Source: Paralithodes platypus (Eukaryota; Arthropoda; Malacostraca; Decapoda; Lithodidae). Taken from it: a stretch of DNA of 64,000 bases. The notes under the pieces were generated by a model. That model was given only the letters and a program-made list of their open reading frames with translations. It was not told the DNA's origin and made no database searches. A program made the position numbers and the translations under genes. This document shows positions 11,496-23,165 of this stretch, piece after piece. Location: assembly GCA_032716605.1 (NCBI GenBank), contig CM064519.1, positions 24,514,191-24,578,190 of the forward strand, written 5' to 3'. Position 1 is the stretch's first letter. The number at the start of each line of letters is the position of its first letter.

Positions 11496-12561
11496 ACTTG
11501 ATGAACCTGTCACTACACATGAGAAACAGGACGAGCGTGAGACGGAATAGGAATGTATTACCTACCAGGTACCGAGAGTTTGACATGACCAGGTAAGAGT
11601 ACAGTACCGGTATGACTGATTGCATGTCTGACTAACAGTCCAATACTGGTATGAGATGAGGCACTGGCAGAAATGTAAATGCTGGATGAGAATGTTACAG
11701 GATGAGAAAGATTATCTAAATGGAGTAAGTGAGTGAGAATACGACTGAAGCCACTGTATGAGGAGTAACCTAACATTACAGTCTGAATGATACAGGTTTT
11801 GTAATGTGAATGGGAGTGTAAGGATATTATAATGCAGATCGGTATGCAAAGAAATTGTAATGCGAAAGGAAAGAGATTGGATGATTTTGAGTACGGTACT
11901 GGGTATCAGGATCTATAAATTTAAGTCAATCATATAACCTTTGTTACTAATTTACTAATCCTGCATGATATAACCAATAACTTTGCATGAAACATTTTAT
12001 AATTTTCAGAACATTGAATATTAATGTTCTAATGTACTAACTTTACTAATATACCAACAATTACTAATCCCATATAATCTCATACAATAAATTCTTTATG
12101 TTTAGTTGGCACAAGGGTATACAATATATTTTTGTATCATTATATATTCACTATTTGTGGATATTCTCATGTAGAACAGTATTATCAACTAATAATTAAC
12201 CTACCTCACCTAGTCTTGTAATACCATATCAATAGATTTGACTAATATACCTCATCTACTTCATATCTCATATTTACATACTAATAGATTAATATTCTAA
12301 CAAAATTAATCACATTCCATACTGTACTAAAACACTAATTACTGTACCGGTAACATACTGTATACAGTACAGTACCAGTAACTTAACAAATCATAGTACT
12401 GTACAATTTTATAAATCATATTGGTACTATTATTACTCTAGCTCATGTGCCATAATAGAATAAGCATTACTTAATAATCCTAGGGGACCACAAAATGTCA
12501 AAATATAATTATTCTTATAATACCAATTTCACTGGTAGCTATCTTCTCAAAAGAGAGAGGA
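11496..12561 (+). other. Gypsy1 3' untranslated region and polypurine tract
   Basis: About 1.07 kb without a long frame. It becomes AT-rich, with many tactgta and cagtac motifs around 12340-12430. The last bases before the 3' LTR, aaaagagagagga at 12550-12562, form the polypurine tract. No envelope-like frame is visible. Confidence 0.7.
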
Positions 12562-13514
12562 TGTTACAATATTGGTAATAATATTGTAAGCTAATTATAT
12601 AATCTACAGGCGAGCCGATATCAAGGCATGGCTTCCTAAACCTCCCTTGACGACAAGAGGCATGTAACCAGACTCCCCCAATATATGTGAACCCCTATTC
12701 AGTGTGTCTCATTAACCTGACAAGCGCGATATAGACCTCCTTCAAGCTAAAACACAGCACCCCAGACCCCCTTCAAGCTATTAAACCCATCCCAGACCCC
12801 TTCAAGCTAAACCACACCCCCGTACCCCCTTCAAGCTATTAACCTGACAAGCGCGATATAGACCTAGGTGCTAGGGTAGTTATTTGTGCATTTCTAGCCC
12901 TGGATTCTGACAGAATTCGTTATATTTACAATATAAAGCATTATTTGTTTTCGGTATGCTTTTATTTTACATATATGATGTATATATGAACCTTCAAGAG
13001 TGCTAAAATAAGTGGGAAAAGCATTTGGGTGGTGAAAAACGAAGATATTGGCCACCCGGTCATAATCTCAGGCGAGAGAGAGCCACAGGCAGCCCTCCCC
13101 TCTCGCTGTCTGGGAGTCAACTGAGACGAGCGGGGCGGTGTGTGCCGGTGTCTGGGTGTTGCATAACGATCTTTTATGCAACCCACTTGTGCTACATTAT
13201 CGCGGGAGAGAAAAAATAACCGATAAATGATGATAATAAGAGGATAAATAGGTGATAATTGAGGAGGGGGGGAGGGGGAATAAGGTGGGGAAGGAGGGGA
13301 GGGGGAGGGGTGAGAAAACACATGGATGAGTACTAGAGGGGAATTATCTCACCTAGAGACAAAATCCTTTGTTTTGATAGGCCCTTTTTTTTTTTGGAAG
13401 GCTTTTTTTATGGTCTTGCTTCCGTGAGGCCTATCGCGTTCCCTATAGGAAGCCTTCCGTGAGGCCTATCGCGCTTGCCGGGTTAAGAACCCGATATATA
13501 TACCCATATCAACA
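12562..13514 (+). repeat. Gypsy1 3' LTR, split by a B-family MITE
   Basis: LTR pieces 12562-12715 and 13487-13514 match the 5' LTR with few differences. The B-MITE sits in the same TTAA that the A-MITE occupies in the 5' LTR. Confidence 0.88.
12716..13482 (+). mobile_element. B-family MITE copy 1 (TTAA-flanked)
   Basis: TTAA lies at 12712-12715 and 13483-13486. The inverted ends begin CCTGACAAGCGCGATA on the left and, from the other strand, CCCGGCAAGCGCGATA. Near the left end the phrase cagacccccttcaagcta repeats imperfectly three to four times (12740-12840), and the terminal sequence itself is repeated at 12842-12862. A second copy, B2, lies at 46613-49128 and matches from about 12860 on. 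No transposase is encoded. Confidence 0.82.
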
Positions 13515-14160
13515 GTGGTTATGTCGTTGTAGCTCTGGGGGTGGCGCGCCTGGACTCTGGCTGTACCTTGTAGCTAGATGCCCCCGGGCAGATTCTGTTA
13601 TAAGATGGGGGTGATCACTTCCTGGTGGGAGAGGAAGTGGATGAGAAATGGCATGTGCAGGATGATTTATATAAGAAAAGGTTTAGAAGTGCTGCATGGG
13701 TTGAACTGCTGGTTTATGTGCTATCCTAGCCCGGGAAAAGGACATGACTTGGATGGCTGCAAGATCCTGAGGGGTTTTGATGGGTGATATACATGGCTGA
13801 CTAGGGAATAGAGAGTGAAAGTCTGGAGCAGTTTGGCAGTCCTTGATGGGGGATATGAAAGGTAAGTTGGTAAATAAAGGAGTACCACCTGTAGCTGGTT
13901 GATCAGGCTGGGGAAGTCTAGAATGGTTAGCTGGGTGTTTAGCATAGTTACCCCTCTGACTTTTCTCTCTGGTGGTAGGGGCCATAGAAGCTGGCTGGGC
14001 AGGGTATGCTGGTGTAGTCCACTCAGGTCTTATGTGTCCCACCTGTCTCGTTGATATGCGGGCAATGCGGGCAGGAGCAGGGTGGCTGGCAGGAGTAGGG
14101 TTGGCTGCAGGTTTAGTGGCAGCTAGAGATGCGGTCTTATCATCCTGAGACCGCATCTCA
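13515..14160 (-). mobile_element. fragment of Gypsy-like element N (second copy)
   Basis: This block matches 1768-2370 of the N1 remnant. It contains an uninterrupted minus-strand frame (13683-14156) for the unknown 3' product, including about 20 residues (PASHPAPARIARIST region) that N1 lacks. The match stops abruptly at 14160. Confidence 0.75.
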
Positions 14161-14331
14161 GTTTGTATTGTTATAACGTGTTTCTAACATAATTAATTGT
14201 TACTGCTGACCAAAAATCCTTCCACTATGCCTATCAAGCACTATATTGGTGTACATATATAGAATTATAACAGAAGCTGAACAGAAGGCAGTCTATGAGG
14301 TCAAGATTTGCGCCCATAGCCTACCCAATGT

Positions 14332-14611
14332 TATGGCATCTGATCCCCGCCACCTTCTCCGCGGACATTAGCCCAAGGTCCGCGGCTATGGCATCTGATC
14401 CCTGCCACCTTCTCCCCGGACGTTAGCCCAAGGTCCGCGGAAGTAGCAGGGGGTGGGGATATAAGTGTGATGATCTTAATTTCGCCTATTAAGCTATTTT
14501 TCTAGTCAAGATTATACCATAAGGTATGATAAATATATATAATATAACAGCGACGCTTAAAAGACCTTAAAATTTAGGCATAAGTGAAGGTGGCGGGGAT
14601 CAGATGCCATA
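14332..14611. mobile_element. 280-bp TIR element U
   Basis: The left end TATGGCATCTGATCCCCG and the right end, its reverse complement, are inverted repeats of about 25 bp, extending to the Cys-rich ccaccttc block. A ~62-bp unit starting ggcatctgatcc and ending aaggtccgcgg is present twice in tandem at the left (14335-14441). The terminal TA may be the target duplication, as in Tc1/mariner-type elements. There is no coding capacity. Confidence 0.6.
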
Positions 14612-14667
14612 CCTCAGAAAATGTCTCCGTAGGACAGTTGGTGCCCCATCCTGAACCGGTAAAATCT

Positions 14668-14990
14668 AGCTGTTTTTACGTATTTGATCTGTTTCTTGAA
14701 TACGTAAAATGTAACTAAAACTATTTACTTATTACTTATTCAAGCTCTTTTTACGTATTGGATTTGTATTTTGAATACGTAAAATTTAACTAAAACTATT
14801 TATTTATTACTTTTGATATAAAGGTCCAACAAGGGTGAATACGTAAAATGTAACTAAAACTATTCATTTATTAATTATTCTAGATCTTTTTACGTATTGG
14901 ATTTGTAGGCCTATATTTTGAATACGCAAAATGTAAGTAAAACTATTTACTTATTACTTATTGATATAAAGGACCAACAAGGAACCAGTA
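14668..14990. repeat. degenerate tandem repeat with TACGTA core
   Basis: The phrases ctttttacgtattgg, gaatacgtaaaatgtaac and taaaactatttacttatta recur four times in the same order, and gatataaaggaccaacaagg recurs twice. It looks like a duplicated ~75-bp unit within a larger ~160-bp unit. One unit carries an extra GGCCTA-type insertion at 14906. Confidence 0.65.
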
Positions 14991-15081
14991 AAACATAAAT
15001 AAGTAACCAACTTCAGTGCGCTCCCTTTTCACAGAAAAATACCAAAAATCTGTCGAAGATGTCTAAGAGCGGGGGTGTGGG

Positions 15082-15258
15082 TGCAGCAGCCCCCACCCAT
15101 AATACTAGGATAGGTTAGGTAAGGTTGTTAGGTTAGGCTAATGTCCTTTCAAAGGGGTATAGGCTAGTAAACACTAGGATAGCTTATACCCGGTCAGAGG
15201 TAAGAAGAAGAAGAAGAAGAAGAGTCCTGATGTAGTCTCTTTGAATGCTACCCTTTCT
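15082..15258 (+). repeat. R-family repeat: GC hairpin plus TTAGG-like tract
   Basis: The order is a hairpin (gcagcagcccccaccc), cataatactaggat, TTAGG-related repeats, ggctaatgtcc, then a GAA run near 15203 and gagtcctgatgtagtctc. The same order is at 39160-39330. Shorter versions lie at 28741, 30820, 38890 and 39998. The I-clade LINE is inserted at its right end. Confidence 0.65.
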
Positions 15259-15350
15259 GCCTGCTTGTTGTTGTTGTTGTTGTTATTATTAAAGGGCCTT
15301 CGGGTGGATGCCACCTGCTTGGCCCTAGAAGACTAACCGTCAGTGGGACC

Positions 15351-18300
15351 CTATACTATGTCGGCAACATGTGTCGCCAAGAGGAAGACACATAAGGCAC
15401 GAGAGAGCTGAGAACACACAGCCGCATCCCGGACACCGTGGCCTAACAATAGCCCTAAGCTGAACCCCCGAGACGACAAACGGCGAACCGAGTCCCTAAG
15501 TTTGACCCTGTGACTATAGAACCGCGGACACACCTCCACCAGATGCTCAGGGGTTTCGGGCTGTCCACACCAGCGACAGTCCGGGCACCGTATCATGCGG
15601 AGTCGGAACAGGTGTGCTGACAGCGCAGTGTGTCCAATACGCAGCCTGGCCAGCGAGACATCGATTTTCCGCAGGGGGTGTCGACTCCAAGGCTGGGGGC
15701 ACGAATCCCACCGGTATCTCCCCATGGTCGTCTGTAGCAACAGCACCCGTAGCTCCCTGTCCCAAAGTCCGCGACTAGCCCGCCCGACAACCCGGGCATG
15801 TGTCCTCGCATCCATGTCAACCGACTCAACCTCTACCGAAGTGTGCGCCAGCTTCACCGCAGCATCAGCCACCGTGTTGCCACGAATGCCCGAGTGCGCA
15901 GGAACCCACTGGAGGACCACTTCCCATGGGTAACCTAAAAAGTGAACCAGCAACCCCTGGATGGCGAAGACAAGACGAGGATATGTAGCCGGGTGGGCCG
16001 CAAGGAGCAGATGGAGGGAGGCCTTGGAATCCGAGTACAAGACGACCCGTTGAGGCTGAATATGACACCGCACAAACTCCAGGGCTCGAAGAATGGCAAA
16101 CAGTTCCGCCGCTATGATGGGATGGTTGCCCAGACAACCTCCAGGTCTGGCAGAGGGAGAGGTCCTCGTAGTAGACAGCCACGGACGAGGAGGCCGGAGG
16201 AACGCAGGAACCATCCGTGAAGACACCGAAGTGCCCCTGATAACACGACCCCACCAGCTCAGAAAAATAGGCCCAGGCAAGTCCAGCATCCGTCGACGTC
16301 CGGTAACCTTCATGGAAGGTAACCCGGATGCGAGGAGTGAGATCAACCCACGGCGGGACCGGAGACACAGAGGGGGTCGGGGAGGGAGAGGGAGGGTCCA
16401 CAGCTATCTGCCGATAGTGGAGGAGGCTCCTCACCAGGAAAGGCTGACGCCGTTTCACAGGCCACGATGGTGCATTCCTGGAGACCCCTGACGAAGCATG
16501 CAGGCCCGACAACGGGTGATGCCCAGGAAGAGTAGCAACTCGCCCCGCCCACCTACAATCCGTCAACACCCGAGACCAGGACAGAGGCAACGACCCACTT
16601 TCCGCTAGGAGGGACACGGTAGGGGAGGAACAAAAAGCCCCCAACGCCACCCTGAGGGCCGTGTTATGAACAGGGTCCAAGCGGCTAAGAACTGACGACG
16701 AAGCCGAGCCATACACTGCACTACCATAAGCCACCTTACTCTTGATGAAAGACTCATAAAAACACAGCAGATCATCCCGAGACGTCCCCCACTTGGACCC
16801 GGCTATACACTTCATTTTACCCAGCCGCTTCACGCAAGACGATCGCAGGTAGTCCACATGATTCCTCCAAGTCAATACCGGCCCATCCCAATGCAGACCT
16901 AAGAAGGTGTGTGACGTACGATACGTGAGAGGCTCACCCCCCAACGTAATCGTAGGCAGACCCGGGAGTTTAGTCTTCAACGTGAAGCACATGAGAGCGC
17001 TCTTTTGGGCATTGAGTCGTAGGCCCCAGTCCCTCGCCCACTCACAGAGCTCATCAACCGCCAATTGCAGAGCAGTCTGGGCCTGTAAGAGCGTGTCCGC
17101 TGAGCAGACGATGGCAAGATCGTCGGCATACACCATCGTCGTAGCATTACGGGACCAAGGGACATCAGACAACATGGCATTCAGGAACAGTGGACCCAAG
17201 ATCGACCCCTGAATCACCCCACGGCGGACAGGGAAAGGCCGCGACGTAGAGGTACCGACCGCCACTGAAAGGGACCTCTCAAGCAAGTAGCTGCAGAGCC
17301 ACGATAAAACCTTCCCACGAACACCAAGCATACCCAATTTGTATAGGACCCCGGCATGGGAAACCGAATCAAAGGCACTCGCAACATCGATGAACGCCAC
17401 GAGGAGCACCTCCTTGTTCCGATATGCATCCTGGATGCGATATTCCAGCTGGAGGAGCACATCCACGGTGCCCCTAACCGGGCGGAAACCATGAAGAACA
17501 TCAGGAAGGAGTGCCTTAGTCTCCAGCCACCAAGTGAGCCTCTGTGAAACCATCTTCTCCATCACCTTACCCACCACCGACAACAAGCAGATGGGCCTAC
17601 GTGAAGATGGTAAAGAGGGATCCTTACCCGGTTTAGGGAACGGAAGGAGGAGGGCCGACTTCCACAGAGCCGGATATGTACCAGTAGACCAGCTCCTGTT
17701 ATAGAAGTCCAGCAACACATCAAACCCCTCCCGCGGCAGATGGGCAAGCATCTCATACGCCACATCATCGTGACCCACAGCCTTACCCTTGGGGAGTGAG
17801 TCCAAAGTGCGGTGCAATTCATGGGCGGTCAGCGGATCGGCAAGGCCGTCAGGATCAGGAGATTCAAGATGGTACGAAATTACTGACTCCAGCCGATCCA
17901 CATCCGGTAGTTGCGGTGGGGCCTCAAACAGCACCCGATAGTGATCTGCCAAACAATCCGCCTGCTCCTGCGCATCGCCGACTAGCCGACCGCCAACAGT
18001 AAGAGGGAAAGAAGTGTCCACCCTCTGGCCATTCATCTGCCTAACAAAACGCCACGCCCTCTTGCTGGAGCTGGCAAACCTCAACGTAGGACAGAAGGCA
18101 GCCCAAGACCCACGCTTCGCCTTCAAGAGAGTGCGTTTGCACCGGGCATCCACCCTCCGTGCCTCCCGCTTGAACTCCACACAGGGATGACGGCGCCAGA
18201 CAGACCAAGCCCGATGACGAACCCGGACCGCGACCGCACATTCCTTGGTCCACCAAGAAACAGTGGGCCTGTCCGTAGGGGGCCGGCCCGTCATCCGAAA

Positions 18301-19230
18301 GGCCCCACCGGCCGCAGCAGTTAACGCCCTTGAAATGGCCTCAGCACCCGAGCCCACCGACTCCGCGAGAGAGGGAGGATCCAAGTGGAGGCCACGTTGG
18401 AACTGTCCCCATCCCTCAGCACCGAACCTTCACCTCGGGCGGGAACGCGGAGGGGCAGGAGAGGAAAACCCATAGACATCAAGCAAGACTGGCAGATGAT
18501 CACTCCCCATGTATGGACCCGTGGTAACCCGAGCACCTAAAAACAGGTCATTACCCAAGCAGAGATCTAAGGTGGAGGAGGACGCGGTATGCGGATCGAC
18601 TCGGGTAGGGAGACCAGGTGGGGTTAAAAGGTCAAAGGAAGGGCTATCCAATAACGCATCAAAAAGCGAGGTACCAGTACGGTTCCGAGATGCCCTGAGC
18701 ACCAACGGATCCCAGTACGGGTGACGCGCATTAAAGTCCCCCATCACCAGACAGGGCGACGGCAATTGATTAAAATAATGTTGGAATTCCGGCAGAGCAA
18801 TATTCCGACAAGGGTTATAACAGATGAACACAGTAGCCCACCCCTTCCGTAAGGCCACGCTCACCGCCAGAACCTCCAGGTCTCCACCATCAAACCGTTG
18901 CAAACCGAACAACTTGCTTGGGACCGTATCCCGCACCGCTAGAGCCAAACCACCACCCCTAGAGTCCCTATCCGCCCGATACACATTAAAATGAGGGATC
19001 CGGAAATGTAACGTGGAAGAAAGCCAAGTTTCGCATAGCCCTACCACTATAGGGGCCTCACGTTCCATCAACAACCGTAAATCCTGAGTCTTACGGTGAA
19101 CTGACCGAGCATTCCACAAAATAAACTTCTCCGATAACCTGGGCAACCCTAACGGGACACCAACAGAGCCAACAGTCTGGGTATCAATGCGAGACAAACT
19201 TCCTTGAGAGTACGGCCTGACACTATGCAC
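15351..19230 (-). pseudogene. LINE I ORF2: endonuclease, reverse transcriptase, RNase H, with frameshifts
   Basis: The endonuclease frame (19230-18430) starts near FILWNARSVHRK and has LCETWL, VMGDFNARH and GSDHLPV. A frameshift near 18425 leads into the RT frame (18384-15865) with FPKPGKDP, HGFRPVRGTVD, VAFIDVASAFDSV, GVIQGSILGPLFL and the active site VYADDLAI. After FTDGSC a second frameshift near 16140 leads into the 16346-15351 frame. That frame carries the rest of RNase H (AAELFAILRALEFV, YSDSKASL, WVPAHSGIRGN) and a C-terminal CPDCRWCG...HLVEVCP zinc motif. Two indels therefore separate three otherwise long, well-kept frames. Confidence 0.88.
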
Positions 19231-20549
19231 TCCCAGAAATCCGCCACCAACGAGCCAAATGTATCAGTTACAGGGGGGGGAGGGGCAGACTGCTGCCTCA
19301 CCGTCGGACTACCAGCACTAGACGCTAAAGGACCAGAGGTAGGCCAGGGAGAGACAGAAATATTATTCGGGCAAGGGGGAGGGAGCATCTGGGGGACTGG
19401 CGGCGGAGCCCTGGGAGGAGAGGCATCCAACAACCTGTGCCGAGGCCGAGGACCACTACGATGGCGCGGAGGAGACCGACGCTGGGTAGGATTCAGTTCC
19501 CGAACCTTCCGGTTGAGATCAGGCAGGCCAAACTTTTCCTGTTTGTAGTCCTCATGGATTTCTAGAGCCTTCAAGAAAACGGGGCAGGAGTGGGAGGTCA
19601 CCCGATGTCCACCACCACAAAAATAACAACTAGGGGAATTAGGGCACGAGTGGTCACCCGACGCCATAGGATGAAACCCACTACAGTTCCGACAGCGCAC
19701 CTTATTATATTCCGACAGGTGATCGAACCATGACCAAAAAAATGGCAGGTGAAACACCGTAGCAACCTAAAAGAGTACCTCGAAACTGGATAGCACACCG
19801 AGCCTAAGACAACCCTGGAAGGCAAGCAACCCCGAAAATGCAAGCGGACCACCCCTGAACTCACCGAGGGAGAACCCGACCCACCCCCCCTCGCCTCCAC
19901 CATCCCGCTCCATGCGTTTAGAGAGCCGCGTGACCTCCTCCAGGGCCGCTGACGCAACCCCATGATCATCAGACAGGACCCTAAGGGACCCCATGATGGC
20001 ACTCTCAGAAATGACAGGGTCAACAGGGCCGATCTTCCCCCAGGAATATCTGCAATCCCCCGGGGAAATGGACTCCCGGCACACCACCGTCCAGTCCCCG
20101 AAACTAGTCAACTCCTCTAGAGGCCTAATCCCCTTACCAATAACCCCGCGGGGAAGAGAGACACACAGGGCCTCACCCCTACCCAGTACCTTGATGCCGT
20201 GTGGCCGCACAGACTCACCAAATGGAGCGTCCCCCACAGCCGCTGTAACCCTGGCAGAATTGTCAAAGACACGCCGCCGAGGAACAGAATGAATAATGTA
20301 CGTTACCAAGTCAGCGTCGTCCGAGCCATCCGGCACCCCCACGGCCCCCTGGGCCAGGTCCACCGGCACACAGGGCACCCCATCCACCAACAACTTCCTC
20401 TGCACCTTGGCCCCATCATTGAGAGGCCCGGGAGGGCCATCAGCGACTTCATCAAGGACCAGACTCCACTTCAGGCCACCAGACGACTGATCGTCCATGG
20501 CCGCCAGGCCCGCCACATCCCCCTCACCACCCCCACTACACACACTCAT
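19149..20549 (-). pseudogene. LINE I ORF1 (gag-like, zinc knuckles), frameshifted
   Basis: The N-terminal part (20549-19767) has no motif I can name. Near 19750 the first knuckle reads CFTCHFFGHGSITC in a second phase, and the next cluster (CRNCSGFHPMASGDHSCP, then CYFCGGGHRVTSHSC) is in a third phase at 19757-19149. At least two indels therefore lie between 19780 and 19690. ORF1 of this clade binds the element RNA. Its end overlaps the start of ORF2 by about 80 bp. Confidence 0.75.
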
Positions 20550-20714
20550 CCCCTAGCACTACCCACCACGGTCCCACTGACTCTAGCCAGGTAAGCCAGC
20601 TGGCAAGCCCGATGGCCCACCTGAGCAATAGCCCGTGAAATAGAAAATGAAAAGCACAAGAGACCAGCATGTCTGAACAGTACGGCTGTCTTCATCCAAC
20701 CGTTCGCCTGCTTG

Positions 20715-21185
20715 TTTTCCTAGCTTTCCCTAAAATAGAGGAAGCCGATACAAAGGCGTGGCTGGAGTAGGAATACTCGGCCGACCCAATAAGAAGAAGT
20801 TGTTTCGTTCCCTCATAGTCTCGCGAGTAAATAGCAACAATAACGTGCTAGGCCTAGTTCAGATTTCCCATTTTGTTACTCACGGATTATTTATTAGAGA
20901 TCCCATTAAACCGAAAATATCTCGTTGAGGTTTGGTTAAGTTAATTTAACATTTTAATTTGTATTTATTTTTTAACAACTTTGGTATTTACGTTTTGGTT
21001 GCGAAACAACGATGGAGCGAGCATATGGATCTTGGGAGCGAGTAGACTTTCTCTCCAATTCGGAGGAAAGCGTTGTGCATTCTTCGAAATAATGAACGAT
21101 TTTATACATATTTAGCCAGTATTAACTACTTTGGTGACTTTATTTTTTCTTTATAACGAGTTAGTCATTATAAAGGACCACAAAA
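20715..21185. other. no gene recognised; possible 5' UTR or promoter
   Basis: No repeat family from elsewhere in the window is obvious here, and no frame is convincing. It precedes the possible first coding exon at 21186. Confidence 0.3.
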
Positions 21186-21224
21186 ATGGCAAATAAACCT
21201 CAGAAGATGCCCAAAGTGGCCAAG
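21186..21224 (+). CDS. possible first coding exon of an unknown host gene
   Basis: An ATG in a good context (caaaaATGG) opens 13 codons, MANKPQKMPKVAK, ending exactly at AAG followed by GTGAGT, a near-perfect splice donor (21225). The upstream 300 bp are not clearly repetitive. The lysine-rich start does not identify a family. No matching second exon is visible, which is expected if the downstream repeats lie in an intron. It could be chance: a donor of this quality after a short ATG frame is not rare. Confidence 0.25.
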
Positions 21225-21289
21225 GTGAGTAGGCTACTGGTAATACATTTTTAAGGAGCCTAGGCCAACGTTTGCCTAAAACGTCTGTT

Positions 21290-21815
21290 CCCAGCTTTTT
21301 AAGGCATTAGGCTAAGCCTAGCATTTTTGCTATTTTGGGTTTAATGTTATTTTAATACCACGAATTTTGTTGATATATTTGAAGATAAATATTGAATCTA
21401 GGCTATATGCTCTAAAGATCATAAGAAAATTTGGTTCAATGTTATTTTAATACCACAAATTTTGTTGATAGGCCTATATTTGAAGATAAATATTGAATCT
21501 ATATGCTCTAAAGATCATAAGAAAATGTGTTTTAACCCTCGGCAAAACTTAATAAAAAAGTATGGTAGGCCTAGGCTACTAAAATTTCTTTTTCGTAACA
21601 AGGTTGTCAATACGGTACTTCCAGTTATTGATAGCTCTAAAGATCATATGAAAATGTGTTAAACCCTCGTAAAAACCTAATAGCCTATAAAAGTATGGTA
21701 CTAAAATGTAATTTTCGTAACAAGGTTGTCAATAGGCTACGGTACTTTCCTGTTATCAATGTACAATCAAGCTGAAGATTGCAGAGTAGCCTAAACACCA
21801 TAGACTTAATCGACT
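21290..21815 (+). repeat. T-family repeat, copy 1
   Basis: Two ~95-bp units (from 21342 and from 21436) begin taatgttattttaataccac and end gatcataagaaaat. The following segment (21530-21815), with cgtaacaaggttgtcaata twice, matches 30493-30765. Relative to that copy it carries four extra 5- to 11-bp insertions of the TA-GGC(C)-TA type. A further degenerate unit lies near 21890-22050. It is non-coding. Confidence 0.75.
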
Positions 21816-22500
21816 ATTTTTGGAAAAACTAAATAAGATGGTCACCAATTTTCCCATGGATTTTTTTTATTTTTCCCTGTTAGCCTAACTAAATAAGTTG
21901 GTCACCAATTATTTTGCAATATTTGAAAACAAATATGGAGTTTATATGCTCTAAACATAATATGAAAATGTTTTTTAAGCCTCGGCAAAACCTAATATAA
22001 ATATATGGTACTAAAATGGAATTTTGTCGTAACATGGTTGTCAATACCTTCCTATAGACGCAGGGTGTCAAACGACGCTGTTTTTTTGAGTGATAACGCA
22101 AATGAACTTTTTGTAGCCTAGCCTATAATGATAACAGAAACTCTCCCAATTTTTTGTTTTTTTTTCTTTTTTAAAGAAGCAAAAAAGGTAAATTGACACA
22201 ATTTTGGTCTCCATATGTTCCATCTTGATTGCTTTTAGATTGCAGGAAATGCTGTTTTAGACACATAAATTCTCCAAAAAAATCCGGGGGGGCATGCCCG
22301 GATCCCCCTAGAGCTCGCGCCTTTGCCGCTCCGTCGTGCTATAATGATAACAAAATAATAAACCATAATGATAACACAATTCATATTTTGTGGATTGACA
22401 CCCTGTATAGACGGCACCGATTCGTACACACGCCATTTTCACCTGTCTCCCGAGGTCTGTCCACCAGATTTTTAGTCAACACTAACTCCACCTGCCCATA

Positions 22501-22527
22501 GGTTAGGTTAGGTTAGGTTAGGTTAGG
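22501..22527 (+). repeat. (TTAGG)5 tract
   Basis: Five uninterrupted copies of GGTTA. TTAGG is the usual arthropod telomere repeat; here it is internal, not a chromosome end. Similar short tracts lie near 28747, 29717, 30853, 39722, 40822 and 49000. Confidence 0.85.
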
Positions 22528-22738
22528 AACATAATGACTCGCATTCGTATTTACAGATAAAGGCTACTAAATGGGCGCCGGCCCAACCGCCATGTTGTAT
22601 CCCACGTAGGCTTACTAGGTACTACGGACACATTGTAGGCGTTAGGTGTGGATTAGGCTTGTATCCAATGTACTAGGTCTATGTTACTGGATATTTATTA
22701 TTTAAATAAGTGCTATGTTTTCGATAATCTGGTTATAT

Positions 22739-23165
22739 GGCTTTGCAATTAGGGAAATCATGAGCCGATTTCCGACATTTAGGCTAGTTAGTCTTTTTCG
22801 ATTCTCAAACTACGATCCAAGTTTTGCCAAAAATTGGCTCGGGTTTTCCAAAATTATGCTTTTTGGGGTTTGCAATTTAGGGAAACATGAGCCAAAATTC
22901 TAAATTAGGTTACTGTAATTGGTTTACTCTTAAAACTCGCAAAATCCGAGCCAAGTTTTGCCAAAACTTGGCTCGGGTTTTATGGCTTTGCAATTTCGGG
23001 AAACCGGAGCCAAATTTCTAAATGAGGTTAGGCCTACTGTAATTTTGTTGTCTACAAACTCTCAAAATCCGAGCCAGCTTTGGCCAAAACTTGGCTCAGG
23101 TTTTCGAAATATTAGGTTTTAGGCCTTTGAAATACCTTAAAACCCGAGCCAAGTTTGGCTAAAAT
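22739..23165 (+). repeat. minisatellite, ~125-bp unit, about 3.5 copies
   Basis: Units starting ggctttgcaatt or a variant lie at 22739, 22866, 22983 and 23120. Each contains gggaaa..gagcc near the start and ttttgccaaaacttggctcgggtttt near the end. Divergence between units is about 20 percent by eye. Confidence 0.75.

Larger units (their letters stand above)
3832..13514 (+). mobile_element. Gypsy1: Ty3/Gypsy LTR retrotransposon, degenerate
   Basis: LTRs beginning TGTTACAAT and ending ATCAACA lie at both ends (3832-7454 and 12562-13514, each enlarged by insertions; about 182 bp without them). Between them, in order, are gag with zinc knuckles, protease, reverse transcriptase, RNase H and integrase. 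That gene order is typical of Ty3/Gypsy, and the gag knuckles and VADD active site recall the Mag group. The internal region has several breaks, so the copy is not autonomous. Flanking 5-mers do not match exactly (gtatg left, gtggt right; gtggt also occurs 8 bp before the left LTR), so the flanks may have been rearranged. Confidence 0.9.
15268..20705 (-). mobile_element. I-clade LINE (non-LTR retrotransposon), near full length
   Basis: A 9-bp duplication GCCTGCTTG flanks it at 15259-15267 and 20706-20714. On the minus strand it ends in an AAT/AAC microsatellite (15268-15295). It carries ORF1 with zinc knuckles, then ORF2 with endonuclease, reverse transcriptase and RNase H. Presence of RNase H after RT is the mark of the I clade. 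Length of 5.4 kb fits a full element. Several frameshifts make it inactive. GC content is clearly higher than that of the flanks. Confidence 0.88.

Noticed and set aside
3832..13514. An envelope gene in Gypsy1
   Set aside because: The 1.07 kb between integrase and the 3' LTR has no frame beyond short chance ones.
14668..14990. CRISPR-like array
   Set aside because: Repeats and spacers are both degenerate, lengths are irregular, and the genome is eukaryotic.
22501..22527. A chromosome end or telomere
   Set aside because: Only five TTAGG copies, flanked on both sides by ordinary sequence.
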